From: Candidatus Kryptoniota bacterium
GTDB lineage: Bacteria; Bacteroidota; Ignavibacteria; Kryptoniales; JAKASW01
DNA: 64,000 nt
Direction: 5' to 3'
Assembly (NCBI GenBank): GCA_036567965.1
Contig: DATCTN010000021.1
Location: forward strand, 196,906-260,905
Positions within the stretch are counted from its first letter, which is position 1. The number at the start of each line of letters is the position of its first letter. Made by a program: the position numbers and the translations under genes. The notes beneath the pieces were generated by a model. The model was not told the DNA's origin, searched no databases, and worked only from the letters and a program-made list of their open reading frames with translations. Shown in pieces: positions 34,335-43,715 of the stretch.

Positions 34335-35801
34335 ATGAGGATGAACGGAAAGATTACAGGGGACGCACTCACTTTTGATGATGTGCTCCTTGTTCCGAAT
34401 TTTTCGGCGGTCTTGCCGAGAGAGACAAGTGTCAGGACAAAATTCACCCGCGGGATAGAGCTCAACATTCCGCTTGTCAGCGCCGCAATGGACACCGTCA
34501 CGGAAAGCGAACTTGCGATCGCGCTCGCACGTGAGGGAGGAATCGGAATCATTCACAAGAATTTTTCGATAGAAAAACAGGCTGAGGAAGTCGATCACGT
34601 CAAAAGGTCCGAGAGCGGAATGATCTCGGATCCCGTGACATTGGGTCCCGATCACACGGTCCGTGAAGCGATAGCCCTCATGAACAAATACCACATTTCG
34701 GGAATTCCGATCGTCAAAGGTGAGCTTCTGGTCGGAGTTCTCACGAACAGAGACCTCCGGTTTGTCGACGACCATGATCGCAAGGTCTCAGAGTTCATGA
34801 CCCACGAACATCTCGTCACGGCAAGAGTTGGAACTACTCTGGAAGCTGCCGAAAAAATATTGCAGAAGCATAAGGTCGAAAAGCTCCCGGTGGTCGACTC
34901 TTCCGGCAGACTTAGAGGACTTATAACTTTCAAAGACATACAGAAGAAGAAGCGTTATCCGTACGCGTCGAAAGATGAGCGCGGCAGACTTCGCGTCGGC
35001 GCAGCTGTCGGCGTCAAGTCGGAAACTCTTGATCGTGTCGAGGCCCTTGTGAAAGCAGGTGTCGACGTCATAATCGTCGACACAGCGCACGGTCATTCCA
35101 AAGGCGTGATCGGGATGGTCAAGACATTGAAGAGGAAACATCCTGAACTGCAGTTGGTGGCAGGAAATGTCGGAACAAAGAAGGGGACCCTCGATCTAAT
35201 CAAGGCCGGCGTCGACGCGGTGAAGGTCGGCATCGGTCCGGGAAGCATATGCACAACTCGAATAATCGCCGGAATTGGGATCCCGCAGATCACTGCGGTC
35301 ATGGAATGTTCCGCAGTTGCATCGAAATACAAAATCCCGGTAATCGCGGACGGCGGGATCAAACAAACAGGAGACATACCGAAGGCGATTGCGGCCGGCG
35401 CCGACACTGTCATGATCGGAAACCTCTTCGCGGGCGTTGAGGAAAGCCCCGGTGAAAAAGTCCTCTACGAGGGAAGAGCTTACAAAACTTACAGGGGAAT
35501 GGGATCCCTCGACGCCATGAAAGCAGGAAGCAGCGATAGGTATTTCCAGGATGTCGAAGACGACATTCAGAAACTGGTCCCTGAGGGAATTGAAGGACGC
35601 GTTCCGTACCGCGGACCACTGAGCGACACCGTGTATCAAATGGTGGGAGGACTTAGAGCTGCGATGGGATATCTTGGCTGCAGAAACATCAGCGAGCTTA
35701 AGTCGAATGGCAAGTTTGTGAAGATAACGTCCGCGGGACTCAGCGAAAGCCATCCGCACGACATCGATATAGTCAAGGAGGCTCCAAACTACCATATATG
35801 A
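34335..35801 (+). CDS. guaB: Inosine-5'-monophosphate dehydrogenase
   Basis: A 488-aa IMPDH, which oxidises IMP to XMP with NAD, the rate-limiting step to GMP. The TIM barrel starts with [13 protein letters not shown] and is interrupted by two CBS domains (about residues 95-205). The catalytic loop [10 protein letters not shown] holds C306. The phosphate-binding loop [25 protein letters not shown] and [10 protein letters not shown] (flap region) are intact. GGGAGAG lies about 8 bases upstream of the ATG. It overlaps the M24 peptidase by 4 bases and shares a run with purD. Confidence 0.97.
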   Translation: MRMNGKITGDALTFDDVLLVPNFSAVLPRETSVRTKFTRGIELNIPLVSAAMDTVTESELAIALAREGGIGIIHKNFSIEKQAEEVDHVKRSESGMISDPVTLGPDHTVREAIALMNKYHISGIPIVKGELLVGVLTNRDLRFVDDHDRKVSEFMTHEHLVTARVGTTLEAAEKILQKHKVEKLPVVDSSGRLRGLITFKDIQKKKRYPYASKDERGRLRVGAAVGVKSETLDRVEALVKAGVDVIIVDTAHGHSKGVIGMVKTLKRKHPELQLVAGNVGTKKGTLDLIKAGVDAVKVGIGPGSICTTRIIAGIGIPQITAVMECSAVASKYKIPVIADGGIKQTGDIPKAIAAGADTVMIGNLFAGVEESPGEKVLYEGRAYKTYRGMGSLDAMKAGSSDRYFQDVEDDIQKLVPEGIEGRVPYRGPLSDTVYQMVGGLRAAMGYLGCRNISELKSNGKFVKITSAGLSESHPHDIDIVKEAPNYHI

Positions 35802-36919
35802 CGCTTAGCGAGCTGCAAGCGCACTCAGTCAAGTCGGTCGGTGAGCTGCAAAGGCAAATTCGGGGATTGTCGCTCGATGCGTTCCTCGTGTCCGATTTGT
35901 CGAATGTCAGGTACCTGACGTCGTTCAGCGGTACCACAGCTCTTTGTGTGATTTATCCCGACAGCTCTATCTTCCTTACTGATTTTCGTTATAAAGAACA
36001 AGCTGCGATCGAAGTGGCAAGCTGCGAAATCGAAATCTACGACGGGAACGTGATAGATTATCTTGCAAAAAAAATATTTCGGGGACTGCGCGGGAGAAAA
36101 TTGTCGATAGGAATTGAGGATACAATTTCTGTCGGGACTCTGGATGAGTTGTCTTCAAAGGTATCAAGCGGTGAATTCACAAAGACATCCCAGGTCATCG
36201 AGAAGATCGCCTCCAGAAAATCGAAGCCTGAATTAGAGCTGATAAAACAGGCTTGCTCGATAAGCGGCACCGCTCTGGAAATACTGGTACAGGAAGAATG
36301 GACGGGCAAATCGGAAACAGAACTGGCAGCCACGCTCGAGTTCAATCAGAAAGTGATGGGAGCATCCAAGGAATCATTTGACACAATTGTCGCGAGCGGG
36401 ATGCGTGGTGCTATGCCGCACGGAATCGCATCCGGTAGAACGATTGAAAAGAACGAATTGGTAACGATCGACTTCGGCTGTTTCTTCGGTGGGTATGCCT
36501 CAGACATTACCAGAACTTTTTCGACCGGCCCAAAAATCAAATCCAGGCTCTCCAAAGTCTATCAGATCGTTCTTGAAGCGCAAAGAAAAGCGGCTGACTT
36601 CGCCAAAGCAGGAGTGGCGGCGAAGAGCGTAGATCGAGCGGCCAGATCGTATATCGAGAGAAAAGGTTACGCAAAATACTTCGGTCATGGAACCGGACAC
36701 GGTGTCGGGCTCCGGATCCACGAGCTCCCGCGAGTTTCCAGGACAAGTGATGACGTTCTCGAGGAAGGGAATGTCATCACAATCGAACCGGGAATATACC
36801 TGCCCGGAATCGGAGGTGTCAGGATCGAAGATGATTTCGTCGTGACGCAGAACGGCGTCGAGCAACTCACGCACTTTTCAAAGGAAATGGAGTATTACAT
36901 CACGACCTATGGAAAATAA
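35798..36919 (+). CDS. M24 family Xaa-Pro aminopeptidase
   Basis: A 373-aa pita-bread metallopeptidase that releases N-terminal residues before proline. An N-terminal creatinase-like domain (about 1-145, with [17 protein letters not shown]) precedes the catalytic domain. Metal ligands can be seen in [20 protein letters not shown] (two Asp), [13 protein letters not shown] (His), [11 protein letters not shown] (Glu) and VRIEDDF (Glu). Short bacterial PepQ/PepP-like proteins of this size are common. It overlaps guaB by 4 bases and the next glycosyltransferase by 11 bases; no functional link to purine synthesis is known. Confidence 0.92.
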   Translation: MTLSELQAHSVKSVGELQRQIRGLSLDAFLVSDLSNVRYLTSFSGTTALCVIYPDSSIFLTDFRYKEQAAIEVASCEIEIYDGNVIDYLAKKIFRGLRGRKLSIGIEDTISVGTLDELSSKVSSGEFTKTSQVIEKIASRKSKPELELIKQACSISGTALEILVQEEWTGKSETELAATLEFNQKVMGASKESFDTIVASGMRGAMPHGIASGRTIEKNELVTIDFGCFFGGYASDITRTFSTGPKIKSRLSKVYQIVLEAQRKAADFAKAGVAAKSVDRAARSYIERKGYAKYFGHGTGHGVGLRIHELPRVSRTSDDVLEEGNVITIEPGIYLPGIGGVRIEDDFVVTQNGVEQLTHFSKEMEYYITTYGK

Positions 36920-38225
36920 GGTACTGATCGTCTCTTACTATTTTCCGCCGATGGGATTGAGCGGCGTTCAGCGAACGCTCAAGTTCGCAAAGTATCTCCC
37001 AAACTATGGCTGGGAACCTACCGTGTTGACGGTTACACCCACCGCTTATTACGCACTGGACTACGACCTGCTGCGCGAAGTTACGGAAAGCAATATCAGA
37101 ACCGTGAGAACTAACTCTCTTGATCCCACGCGACTCTTCGAAAGTGGTAAACCGGTTAAGATGCCTCATGAAAAATTGAGGAACTTCCTGAGCGGCGTGA
37201 GCCAGACTATCTTTGTCCCGGACAACAAGATCGGCTGGAAGCACGATGCGATGAAGGCCGCGAGGAAATTACTCCAGGAGGAACAATACAATGTAATATT
37301 GTCGACGGCTCCGCCTTACACTTGTCACCTCATAGGCGCTGCACTGTCGAAGGAATTCAATATTCCGCTTGTGCTTGACTACCGTGACGCGTGGGTCGAC
37401 AATCCGCTGCATTTTTATCTTACACCTTTTCACAAAATGTCTCATCAGAACATGGAGAAAAAGGTGTTGCGCACTTCAAACCGGATCATTACAATTAATC
37501 GAAGGATAAAGGAATTGATGATCCGCAGATATCGGTTTCTGGCATATAATGACATCGCAATCATACCGCAAGGATACGATCCGGAAGATTTCGAGGTAGA
37601 GAACGAGCTCAAGCTTCCACACACCGACAAGATGAGAATAACGTACGCGGGAACGTTTTATAGGAACAGGACTCCGAAGTATTTTCTGCGCGCGCTTTCT
37701 GAGCTTCTTAAAGAACAGCCGAAGCTGAAAGATAATATCGAAGCGGTGTTCATCGGCAACTTCAGAAAGGAAAATCTTGCGCTTGTCGATTCACTGGGCC
37801 TGAAGGATGTTGTGAAGGTCTTCGGCTATCTCGACCACAAATCAACCGTCAGATATCTGATGACGAGCGACCTACTTTGGCTGACGATCGGCAACGGCCG
37901 CGGGGAAGATATGATTTCAACCGGGAAATTATTCGAGTACATCGGCAGCAGGAAACCCATCATAGGTCTGGTTCCGGATGGAATAGCCAGGAACGCAATC
38001 CTCGAATCGGGAGCAGGTCGTGCGTTCAATCCGGACGACGTTTCCGGGCTCAAGACAGCTCTGTCGGATTTCTATGACTTGTGGGAGAGGGACACTCTTC
38101 CGGAGATCCCGATGAGTTTCGCTCAGGAATACAACCGCGTCAAACTGACCGGGGATCTGGCAAGAGAACTCGCGTTTCAGCTTGACTATCGCGGCTCGTA
38201 CGCGAAAGTGGGGGAGGACAGATGA
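36909..38225 (+). CDS. GT4-like glycosyltransferase
   Basis: A 438-aa GT-B protein. The N-terminus LIVSYYFPPMGLSGVQRTLK is the typical acceptor-side Rossmann start of GT4 enzymes. PLVLDYRDAWVDNPL is in the middle. The C-terminal half contains IIPQGYDPEDFE, MRITYAGTFYRNRTPKYFL, VKVFGYLDHKSTVRYL, and MISTGKLFEYIGSRKPIIGL with the conserved Glu in KLFEYIGS. It stands between the M24 gene and purD, away from the main polysaccharide cluster. The sugar epimerase two genes on may be its partner. Acceptor unknown. Confidence 0.82.
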   Translation: MENKVLIVSYYFPPMGLSGVQRTLKFAKYLPNYGWEPTVLTVTPTAYYALDYDLLREVTESNIRTVRTNSLDPTRLFESGKPVKMPHEKLRNFLSGVSQTIFVPDNKIGWKHDAMKAARKLLQEEQYNVILSTAPPYTCHLIGAALSKEFNIPLVLDYRDAWVDNPLHFYLTPFHKMSHQNMEKKVLRTSNRIITINRRIKELMIRRYRFLAYNDIAIIPQGYDPEDFEVENELKLPHTDKMRITYAGTFYRNRTPKYFLRALSELLKEQPKLKDNIEAVFIGNFRKENLALVDSLGLKDVVKVFGYLDHKSTVRYLMTSDLLWLTIGNGRGEDMISTGKLFEYIGSRKPIIGLVPDGIARNAILESGAGRAFNPDDVSGLKTALSDFYDLWERDTLPEIPMSFAQEYNRVKLTGDLARELAFQLDYRGSYAKVGEDR

Positions 38226-39520
38226 AAGTTCTCGTCGTCGGGGGCGGTGGACGCGAACACGCGCTGATCGACGCCCTTTCGCGCGACAGCGGCGTGGCAA
38301 TTTACTGTGCACCGGGGAACGCCGGCATCGCACGACAGGCTCATATCGTGAAGCAGAAAGCGGACGAGGTTTTCTCCCTGCTCAGATTTGCGGACGACAA
38401 CAAGATCGACCTGACAATTGTGGGGCCTGAACAACCCCTCGCGCTTGGAATCGTCGATGCCTTCGAAGCAAAAGGAAAATTGATTTTCGGGCCGCGGAAA
38501 CTCGCAGCCAGGCTCGAAACCAGCAAAGTGTTCGCAAAAGAGTTCATGAAAAGATGGAAGATTCCCACCGCCGCATCTCGCTCCTTCTCGGCCCAGCAGG
38601 CGGATGAGTTGAAAAAGCATCTTAAGACTTCGAAATATCCGCTCGTGATAAAAGCCGACGGGCTCGCGGCAGGCAAGGGCGTTTCGATTGTTCAAAACTT
38701 CAAGGAGGCAGAAAAGGAGATCGAGAACTTCTTCGTCAAGAGGATCTTCGGTGAGTCCGGCGAGAGAATAGTTGTGGAAGAATTCATGTCGGGAGTCGAA
38801 GCTTCCGTGTTCGCGGTGACGGACGGACATGATTATGTAGTGCTCCCTCCTGCTCAGGATCACAAACGAATAGGAGACAACGATACCGGAAAGAACACGG
38901 GTGGCATGGGCGCGTTCGCCCCGACGCCCTTTGTCACACAGGAGATCCTCCGCCGGACACGAAGCGAGATCATCGAAAAAGTGATCGAGGGGACATCGGC
39001 CGAGGGATTCCCGTTTAGAGGCTGTCTTTATTGCGGACTCATGCTCACTGACGAGGGACCAAAAATCGTTGAGTTTAACGCGCGGTTCGGAGATCCTGAG
39101 ACCCAAGCCGTTCTACAACTCGTCGATTCTTCCGTAGTCGTGCTTCTCTATTCCGCTGCAAACAAAAAGATCGGCAGCTACAAACTCTCATTGAACGGGA
39201 ACTCGGCGGTCTGTGTGATGGCGGCCTCAAAAGGTTACCCCGATCAGTATGAAAGCGGCAAGCCGATATCCGGTCTCGAACAGGATGATCCCAGGACAAA
39301 AGTGTTTCACTCCGGTTCAAAGAAAGTAGACGGCAAGATTGTGACAGCCGGAGGAAGAGTACTAGGCGTCACCGGAATCGACGCGGCCGGGAGGATACAG
39401 ACAGCCTCGAAGCATGCCTATGAGCGGCTCGGCAAGATCGCCTTCGAAGGAATTTACTTCCGGCATGACATCGGTAAAAAGGCGATCGAGTATGAGAAAA
39501 ACAAAGGTGTCTCAAAATGA
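38222..39520 (+). CDS. purD: Phosphoribosylamine--glycine ligase
   Basis: A 432-aa ATP-grasp ligase joining phosphoribosylamine and glycine with ATP, the second step of purine synthesis. The N-terminal GGGGREHALI is the PurD signature. ATP-grasp elements include KADGLAAGKGVSIV and IVVEEFMSGVEASVFAVTDG. PPAQDHKRIGDNDTGKNTGG and LYCGLMLTDEGPKIVEFNAR FGDPE (written with a break) are family-specific. GGAGG lies before ATG 38222, which overlaps the previous stop. It shares a run with guaB, an irregular but plausible purine grouping. Confidence 0.97.
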   Translation: MKVLVVGGGGREHALIDALSRDSGVAIYCAPGNAGIARQAHIVKQKADEVFSLLRFADDNKIDLTIVGPEQPLALGIVDAFEAKGKLIFGPRKLAARLETSKVFAKEFMKRWKIPTAASRSFSAQQADELKKHLKTSKYPLVIKADGLAAGKGVSIVQNFKEAEKEIENFFVKRIFGESGERIVVEEFMSGVEASVFAVTDGHDYVVLPPAQDHKRIGDNDTGKNTGGMGAFAPTPFVTQEILRRTRSEIIEKVIEGTSAEGFPFRGCLYCGLMLTDEGPKIVEFNARFGDPETQAVLQLVDSSVVVLLYSAANKKIGSYKLSLNGNSAVCVMAASKGYPDQYESGKPISGLEQDDPRTKVFHSGSKKVDGKIVTAGGRVLGVTGIDAAGRIQTASKHAYERLGKIAFEGIYFRHDIGKKAIEYEKNKGVSK

Positions 39521-40440
39521 AAATACTGGTCACCGGCGGAGCGGGTTTCATCGGTTCCAACATTGTCGACGCGTATCTCGCCCAAGGCCATGAAGTTGCG
39601 GTGCTTGACGATCTTAGCTCAGGCTCTCTGAGCAATCTTCCTGGTGGCGTCCAATTTCATAAAATGGATATCCGTGATCCTGAAGTCGCTAATCTGTTTG
39701 CTGGCGGCAAGTTCGATTTGATCAACCACCTGGCGGCACAAATGGACGTCAGACATTCTGTGGAAGATCCAATGTTTGATGCAAGTGTCAATATCCTTGG
39801 TACGCTCAATCTCCTCGAAAACGCCGTTAAGCACGGCGTAAAGAAAGTCATCTTTTCTTCCACGGGCGGTGCGATCTACGGTGAACAGGATTATTTTCCC
39901 GCGGACGAAAATCACCCCACACGTCCGCTTTCTCCTTACGGGATCGCGAAGCTGACGGTGGAAAAATATTTGTATTTTTACAACATCGTCCACGGGTTGA
40001 ATTATGTCGTGCTCCGTTACGCAAATGTCTACGGTCCACGCCAGAATCCGCACGGCGAAGCAGGTGTGGTCGCGATATTTACCGATAAGCTTCTCAACGG
40101 CGAGCAGCCCGTAATCAACGGCGACGGAAAGCAAACGCGTGACTACGTTTTCGTCGGAGATGTGGTTCGGGCGAACGTCCTCGCACTGGCATATCCGAAG
40201 AATGAGATATTCAATATCGGCACGGGAAGAGAAACGGATGTGAACGAGCTCTTTGGTGTCCTGAGGAAGCTGGCTGGATCCTCTGCAAATGAAAATCACG
40301 GACCGGCCAAACCGGGTGAACAGTTAAGGAGCGTCGTGGATTGTCACAAGGCCGAAAGAGCTCTCGGCTGGTCGCCTGCCGTTAGCCTTCATGACGGGTT
40401 ATTCCAAACCGTGGAGTTCTTCAAAAAGAAAATGCGTTAA
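39517..40440 (+). CDS. NAD-dependent sugar epimerase/dehydratase (UDP-glucose 4-epimerase-like)
   Basis: A 307-aa extended SDR. GGAGFIG lies at residues 7-13, VLDDLSSGSLSNLP follows, FSSTGGAIYGEQ holds the catalytic Ser/Thr, and SPYGIAKLTVEKY holds the Tyr/Lys pair. YGPRQNPHGEAGVVAIF and INGDGKQTRDYVFVGDV fit 4-epimerases of UDP-Glc or UDP-GlcNAc. Length is short compared with classical GalE (about 330-340). It overlaps purD by 4 bases, and 3 bases separate it from meaB. Probably supplies UDP-Gal or UDP-GalNAc for surface glycans. Confidence 0.88.
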   Translation: MKILVTGGAGFIGSNIVDAYLAQGHEVAVLDDLSSGSLSNLPGGVQFHKMDIRDPEVANLFAGGKFDLINHLAAQMDVRHSVEDPMFDASVNILGTLNLLENAVKHGVKKVIFSSTGGAIYGEQDYFPADENHPTRPLSPYGIAKLTVEKYLYFYNIVHGLNYVVLRYANVYGPRQNPHGEAGVVAIFTDKLLNGEQPVINGDGKQTRDYVFVGDVVRANVLALAYPKNEIFNIGTGRETDVNELFGVLRKLAGSSANENHGPAKPGEQLRSVVDCHKAERALGWSPAVSLHDGLFQTVEFFKKKMR

Positions 40441-40443
40441 TTA

Positions 40444-41400
40444 ATGTTTGAAGCGGATATTATCGGCGGGGTTCTCTCTGGCGACAAGCGGGCGATTGCG
40501 CGTGCGATCTCGTCCGTGGAGAATCAGGACGAAATGTCGCTCGGTATTCTGAATGGCATTCACAAGAATCTTGGAAATGCGCATCGGGTTGGGATCACGG
40601 GTCCGCCAGGTGCCGGAAAGAGTACCCTCGTCAGTAAACTCACAAAGGATCTTAACGAGAGGGGGAAGAGAGTAGGAATTGTCGCCGTCGATCCGACAAG
40701 TCCATTTACGGGCGGCGCGATTCTTGGTGATCGTGTTCGAATGATGGAACTCAGCGCACGAGACGGGGTCTTCATAAGGAGCATGGCCACGCGGGGAAGT
40801 CTGGGCGGGTTGAGTAAAACCACTCAGCAGGCAGCCGATGTTCTGGATGCTGCCGGGTTCGACCTGGTTCTTCTTGAAACTGTTGGCGTCGGCCAGTCCG
40901 AACTCGATGTTGTCGAGGTGGCGGACACGACTATCGTAGTGCTGACTCCGGAATCGGGCGACTCGGTACAGGCCATGAAGGCGGGCCTGATGGAGATTGC
41001 CGATTTCTTTGTGCTGAATAAAGCGGATAGGCCAGGGGTGGAGCAGTCGTATAATGCCATCTCCACTATGCTGCAAATATCTGCCCATCCTCATTCGGCA
41101 TCGGAAGAGTTGAACGGATGGAATCCATTTATTGTTAAGACAGTTGCCAGCGAAAGCAAAGGCATCAACGCGGTCCGAGAAGGGATCGAAAAGCATTACG
41201 GCTATCTCGTCAGCAGCAGGAAGCTTTCCGAAAAACGGAAAGCGCGAATCAGGAGAGTCGTATTCGAGATCGTTTCGGAAAAACTTCATGCGAGTTTCTG
41301 GAACCGTAAACGGCTTTCAGATCTCGATGAGCGAATTGATCTTGTATTGACAAACAAGATCTCCGCGATTCAACTTGCCGAGGAGCTTACAAGCAAGTAA
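40444..41400 (+). CDS. meaB: MeaB/ArgK-type GTPase, methylmalonyl-CoA mutase chaperone
   Basis: A 318-aa G3E GTPase that protects and reloads B12-dependent acyl-CoA mutases. Walker A is GPPGAGKST at residues 53-61. DPTSPFTGGAILGDRVRM and the switch region LLETVGVGQSELDV are diagnostic of MeaB. NKAD is the base-specificity motif. The C-terminal 40 residues are the helical dimerisation arm. No mutase or epimerase gene is in this window, so its client is elsewhere. An acyl-CoA dehydrogenase follows 80 bp downstream, which fits propionate or branched-chain catabolism. Confidence 0.93.
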   Translation: MFEADIIGGVLSGDKRAIARAISSVENQDEMSLGILNGIHKNLGNAHRVGITGPPGAGKSTLVSKLTKDLNERGKRVGIVAVDPTSPFTGGAILGDRVRMMELSARDGVFIRSMATRGSLGGLSKTTQQAADVLDAAGFDLVLLETVGVGQSELDVVEVADTTIVVLTPESGDSVQAMKAGLMEIADFFVLNKADRPGVEQSYNAISTMLQISAHPHSASEELNGWNPFIVKTVASESKGINAVREGIEKHYGYLVSSRKLSEKRKARIRRVVFEIVSEKLHASFWNRKRLSDLDERIDLVLTNKISAIQLAEELTSK

Positions 41401-41480
41401 GGGTGTTTCACAAAACCGGATGCTTATGTCAACGACCCCCAAAGAGGTCCGACAGCTGCTGCCAACGAAAGGAACACTGA

Positions 41481-42623
41481 ATGGATTTTAAGCTCTCTCC
41501 TGAAAGCGAACAGGTGCGCGCACTTGCCAGGGAATTTGCACAAAACGAAATGCGGCCGCTGGTTATGAAGTTTGACGAGTTGCAGGAATTTCCATTCGAA
41601 ATAATTTACAAACTCGGCGAGCTCGGATTCATGGGAGTCGTTTTTCCCGAAAAGTACGGTGGGGCGGGATTGTCCTGCGTCGACTACTGCATCGTTATCG
41701 AGGAAATCTCCGCCGTCGACCCCTCGATAGGCCTGTCCGTCGCTGCTCATAACGGACTTTGCACAAGTCATATTTATAGATTCGGGAGTGAAGATCTCAA
41801 GTCGAAGTATCTGCCAGGCCTCGCATCTGGAAGGAAAATTGGAGCTTGGGGACTGACGGAGCCGACGAGCGGAAGCGATGCAGGCGCAATGCGGACAGTT
41901 GCAGTCCGTGATGGGACAACATACGTCTTGAACGGTGCTAAGCAGTTCACCACGCATGGTTCGGTCGGCGATACTTTCGTCGTGATGGCAATTACGGACT
42001 CATCGAAAGGCAAAAAGGGTATAAGCGCTTTTGTCATCGAGAAAGGGACGCGCGGTCTTTCGGCGGGGAAAAAGGAGAACAAGCTTGGGATGAGAGCAAG
42101 CGACACGTCTACTCTCGTGCTGGAGGATGTGAGAATTCCAGTGGAGAATCTTATCGGAACAGAAGGTGACGGATTCACGCAGTCGCTGGAGGTCCTTGAC
42201 GCCGGCCGTATTGGGATAGCCGCTCTGTCGGTAGGAGTCGCCCGTGGGGCTCTCGAAGCCAGTATCAGGTATGCAAAACAGAGGGTCCAGTTCAGCCGCC
42301 CAATAGCAGAGTTTCAATCAGTTCAATGGAAAATCTCGGACATGTCCACCAAAGTAGAGTCGGCCAGGTTGCTAACCTATCGTGCCGCTAACCTTAGAGA
42401 CAACGGGAAAGATATTCGACTGGCAGCAGCGACGGCAAAGTACTTTGCGAGCGAGGCTGCGGTCAGATGCGCCGAGGAAAGCGTTCAAATTCACGGCGGG
42501 TACGGTTTCATCAAGGACTTTCCGGTGGAGAAATTTTACCGCGACTCGAAATTACTCACGATAGGTGAGGGGACAAGCGAGGTCCAGAAAATGGTGATTG
42601 CCAGAAACATACTCGAGCAATAA
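41481..42623 (+). CDS. Acyl-CoA dehydrogenase (short/branched-chain type)
   Basis: A 380-aa FAD enzyme that forms the 2,3-enoyl-CoA. Motifs in order are GAWGLTEPTSGSDAGAM, YVLNGAKQFTTHGSVGD (substrate/FAD), MRASDTSTLVLEDVRIP, RVQFSRPIAEFQSVQ, and IHGGYGFIKDFPVEKFYRD leading to E363 in GEGTSEVQ, the expected base. This pattern is the butyryl/isovaleryl/short-branched group, unlike the glutaryl-type enzyme at 33151-34320. A ribosome-binding site (AAAGGAA) precedes ATG 41481. It may be followed metabolically by the mutase that meaB serves. Confidence 0.92.
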   Translation: MDFKLSPESEQVRALAREFAQNEMRPLVMKFDELQEFPFEIIYKLGELGFMGVVFPEKYGGAGLSCVDYCIVIEEISAVDPSIGLSVAAHNGLCTSHIYRFGSEDLKSKYLPGLASGRKIGAWGLTEPTSGSDAGAMRTVAVRDGTTYVLNGAKQFTTHGSVGDTFVVMAITDSSKGKKGISAFVIEKGTRGLSAGKKENKLGMRASDTSTLVLEDVRIPVENLIGTEGDGFTQSLEVLDAGRIGIAALSVGVARGALEASIRYAKQRVQFSRPIAEFQSVQWKISDMSTKVESARLLTYRAANLRDNGKDIRLAAATAKYFASEAAVRCAEESVQIHGGYGFIKDFPVEKFYRDSKLLTIGEGTSEVQKMVIARNILEQ

Positions 42624-42712
42624 TTGACAATTACCTCCCCGCGTGCTGGTGCATTAAGAATCTGACCGTTTGTTCTTAATGAGTTGAGCATTACTTTCTT
42701 CATGTGGATGCA

Positions 42713-43603
42713 ATGAAACCACTCTTCGTGCTTCTCTTACTTCAGTCGGTTTTGCTCGCACAAGCAAAACATCGCAATCCCTGTTCCGCGCCGCTGGGAA
42801 GCGTGAATAGTTTCGCGGTAGTTTATTTTCCCGACGACTCCCTGAACGAATTGGCAATATTCGATATGGTGATTGTAGATCCCGCTGATTATGATTCTTC
42901 CGACATCGCGAAATTGAAATCCCTTGGATGTCAGCCGTTCGCTTACCTGAACGTCGGAGAAGTTGAAACCTATCGTGACTATTTCGACATGATAGACACA
43001 TCCATTCTCCTCGGGCCGGATCCTAAATGGAAAGAACGGTATTACGTCGATCTATGCGATCCGCAGTGGTATGAAGTTATTTCAAAATTTAGACTGCCGG
43101 ACATAATGGATAAGGGATTTTGCGGCCTCCTTGTGGACTTCTCGGATCTGCTCGACGAATTCCCTGAGACAGAAGATTGCGCAGTTAAGCTCATCAAGAA
43201 AATTCACAAGGGGCTGCCCAACACCGCCATCCTGGTGGACGGAGCTGCAAGAATTCTAGACAAAATCGGGAACGACGTCGACGGTGTGGCGGTGGAAGGG
43301 CTGATAGGCACATACGACTTCGATGCCGATGAATATGGCGTTCAGCCGGACTCAACGGTAGATCGGGAGTCCGCGCGCCTTCTGGCGTTTGCTAAGAAGT
43401 TCAAGACGAGCATTTTCCAGATCGATTATGCTCCGTCTGCCGACAGACAATTGAGAGAGAATATTATCGAGCAATCCAGGAAATTCGGCTTCATACCTTA
43501 CGTTGGTACTGTTGAACTCGACACACTTTTCACGGACTCGGTCCGCAAATCAAAATTGATTGCGCCGAAAAATGCCAAGTCAACACCGGATACGTTAAAG
43601 TAG
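42713..43603 (+). CDS. Secreted GH114/TM1410-like TIM-barrel protein
   Basis: A 296-aa protein with a clear signal peptide (MKPLFVLLLLQSVLLAQA). The mature part follows the pattern of the glycoside hydrolase 114 / endo-alpha-1,4-polygalactosaminidase-like superfamily: DMVIVDPADYDSSDI, PFAYLNVGEVETYRDYF, GFCGLLVDFSDLLDEF, DGVAVEGLIGTYDF and SIFQIDYAP. These are successive strands of an alpha/beta barrel, with acidic residues at strand ends. ATG 42713 gives the better signal peptide; GTG 42704 is possible. It may trim an amino-sugar polymer, possibly the cell's own polysaccharide, but activity is not proven for this variant. Confidence 0.65.
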   Translation: MKPLFVLLLLQSVLLAQAKHRNPCSAPLGSVNSFAVVYFPDDSLNELAIFDMVIVDPADYDSSDIAKLKSLGCQPFAYLNVGEVETYRDYFDMIDTSILLGPDPKWKERYYVDLCDPQWYEVISKFRLPDIMDKGFCGLLVDFSDLLDEFPETEDCAVKLIKKIHKGLPNTAILVDGAARILDKIGNDVDGVAVEGLIGTYDFDADEYGVQPDSTVDRESARLLAFAKKFKTSIFQIDYAPSADRQLRENIIEQSRKFGFIPYVGTVELDTLFTDSVRKSKLIAPKNAKSTPDTLK

Positions 43604-43715
43604 AAAACCGTCCTTCGTGTTCGGACCGCTCGTCGAATCGGTCGGGCGGTACCGGATGAGGTAATTGAAATTCATCTTCTGCACGGCTAATTTGTTATTT
43701 CCTTTGGAGGAATTG

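Noticed and set aside
35196-35795. 199-aa minus-strand frame
   Set aside because: Antisense to the catalytic half of guaB; no start signal and no homology.
38186-39106. 306-aa open frame on the minus strand
   Set aside because: It lies fully opposite purD, whose motifs are intact. The translation has no family likeness and is a shadow of purD codon bias.
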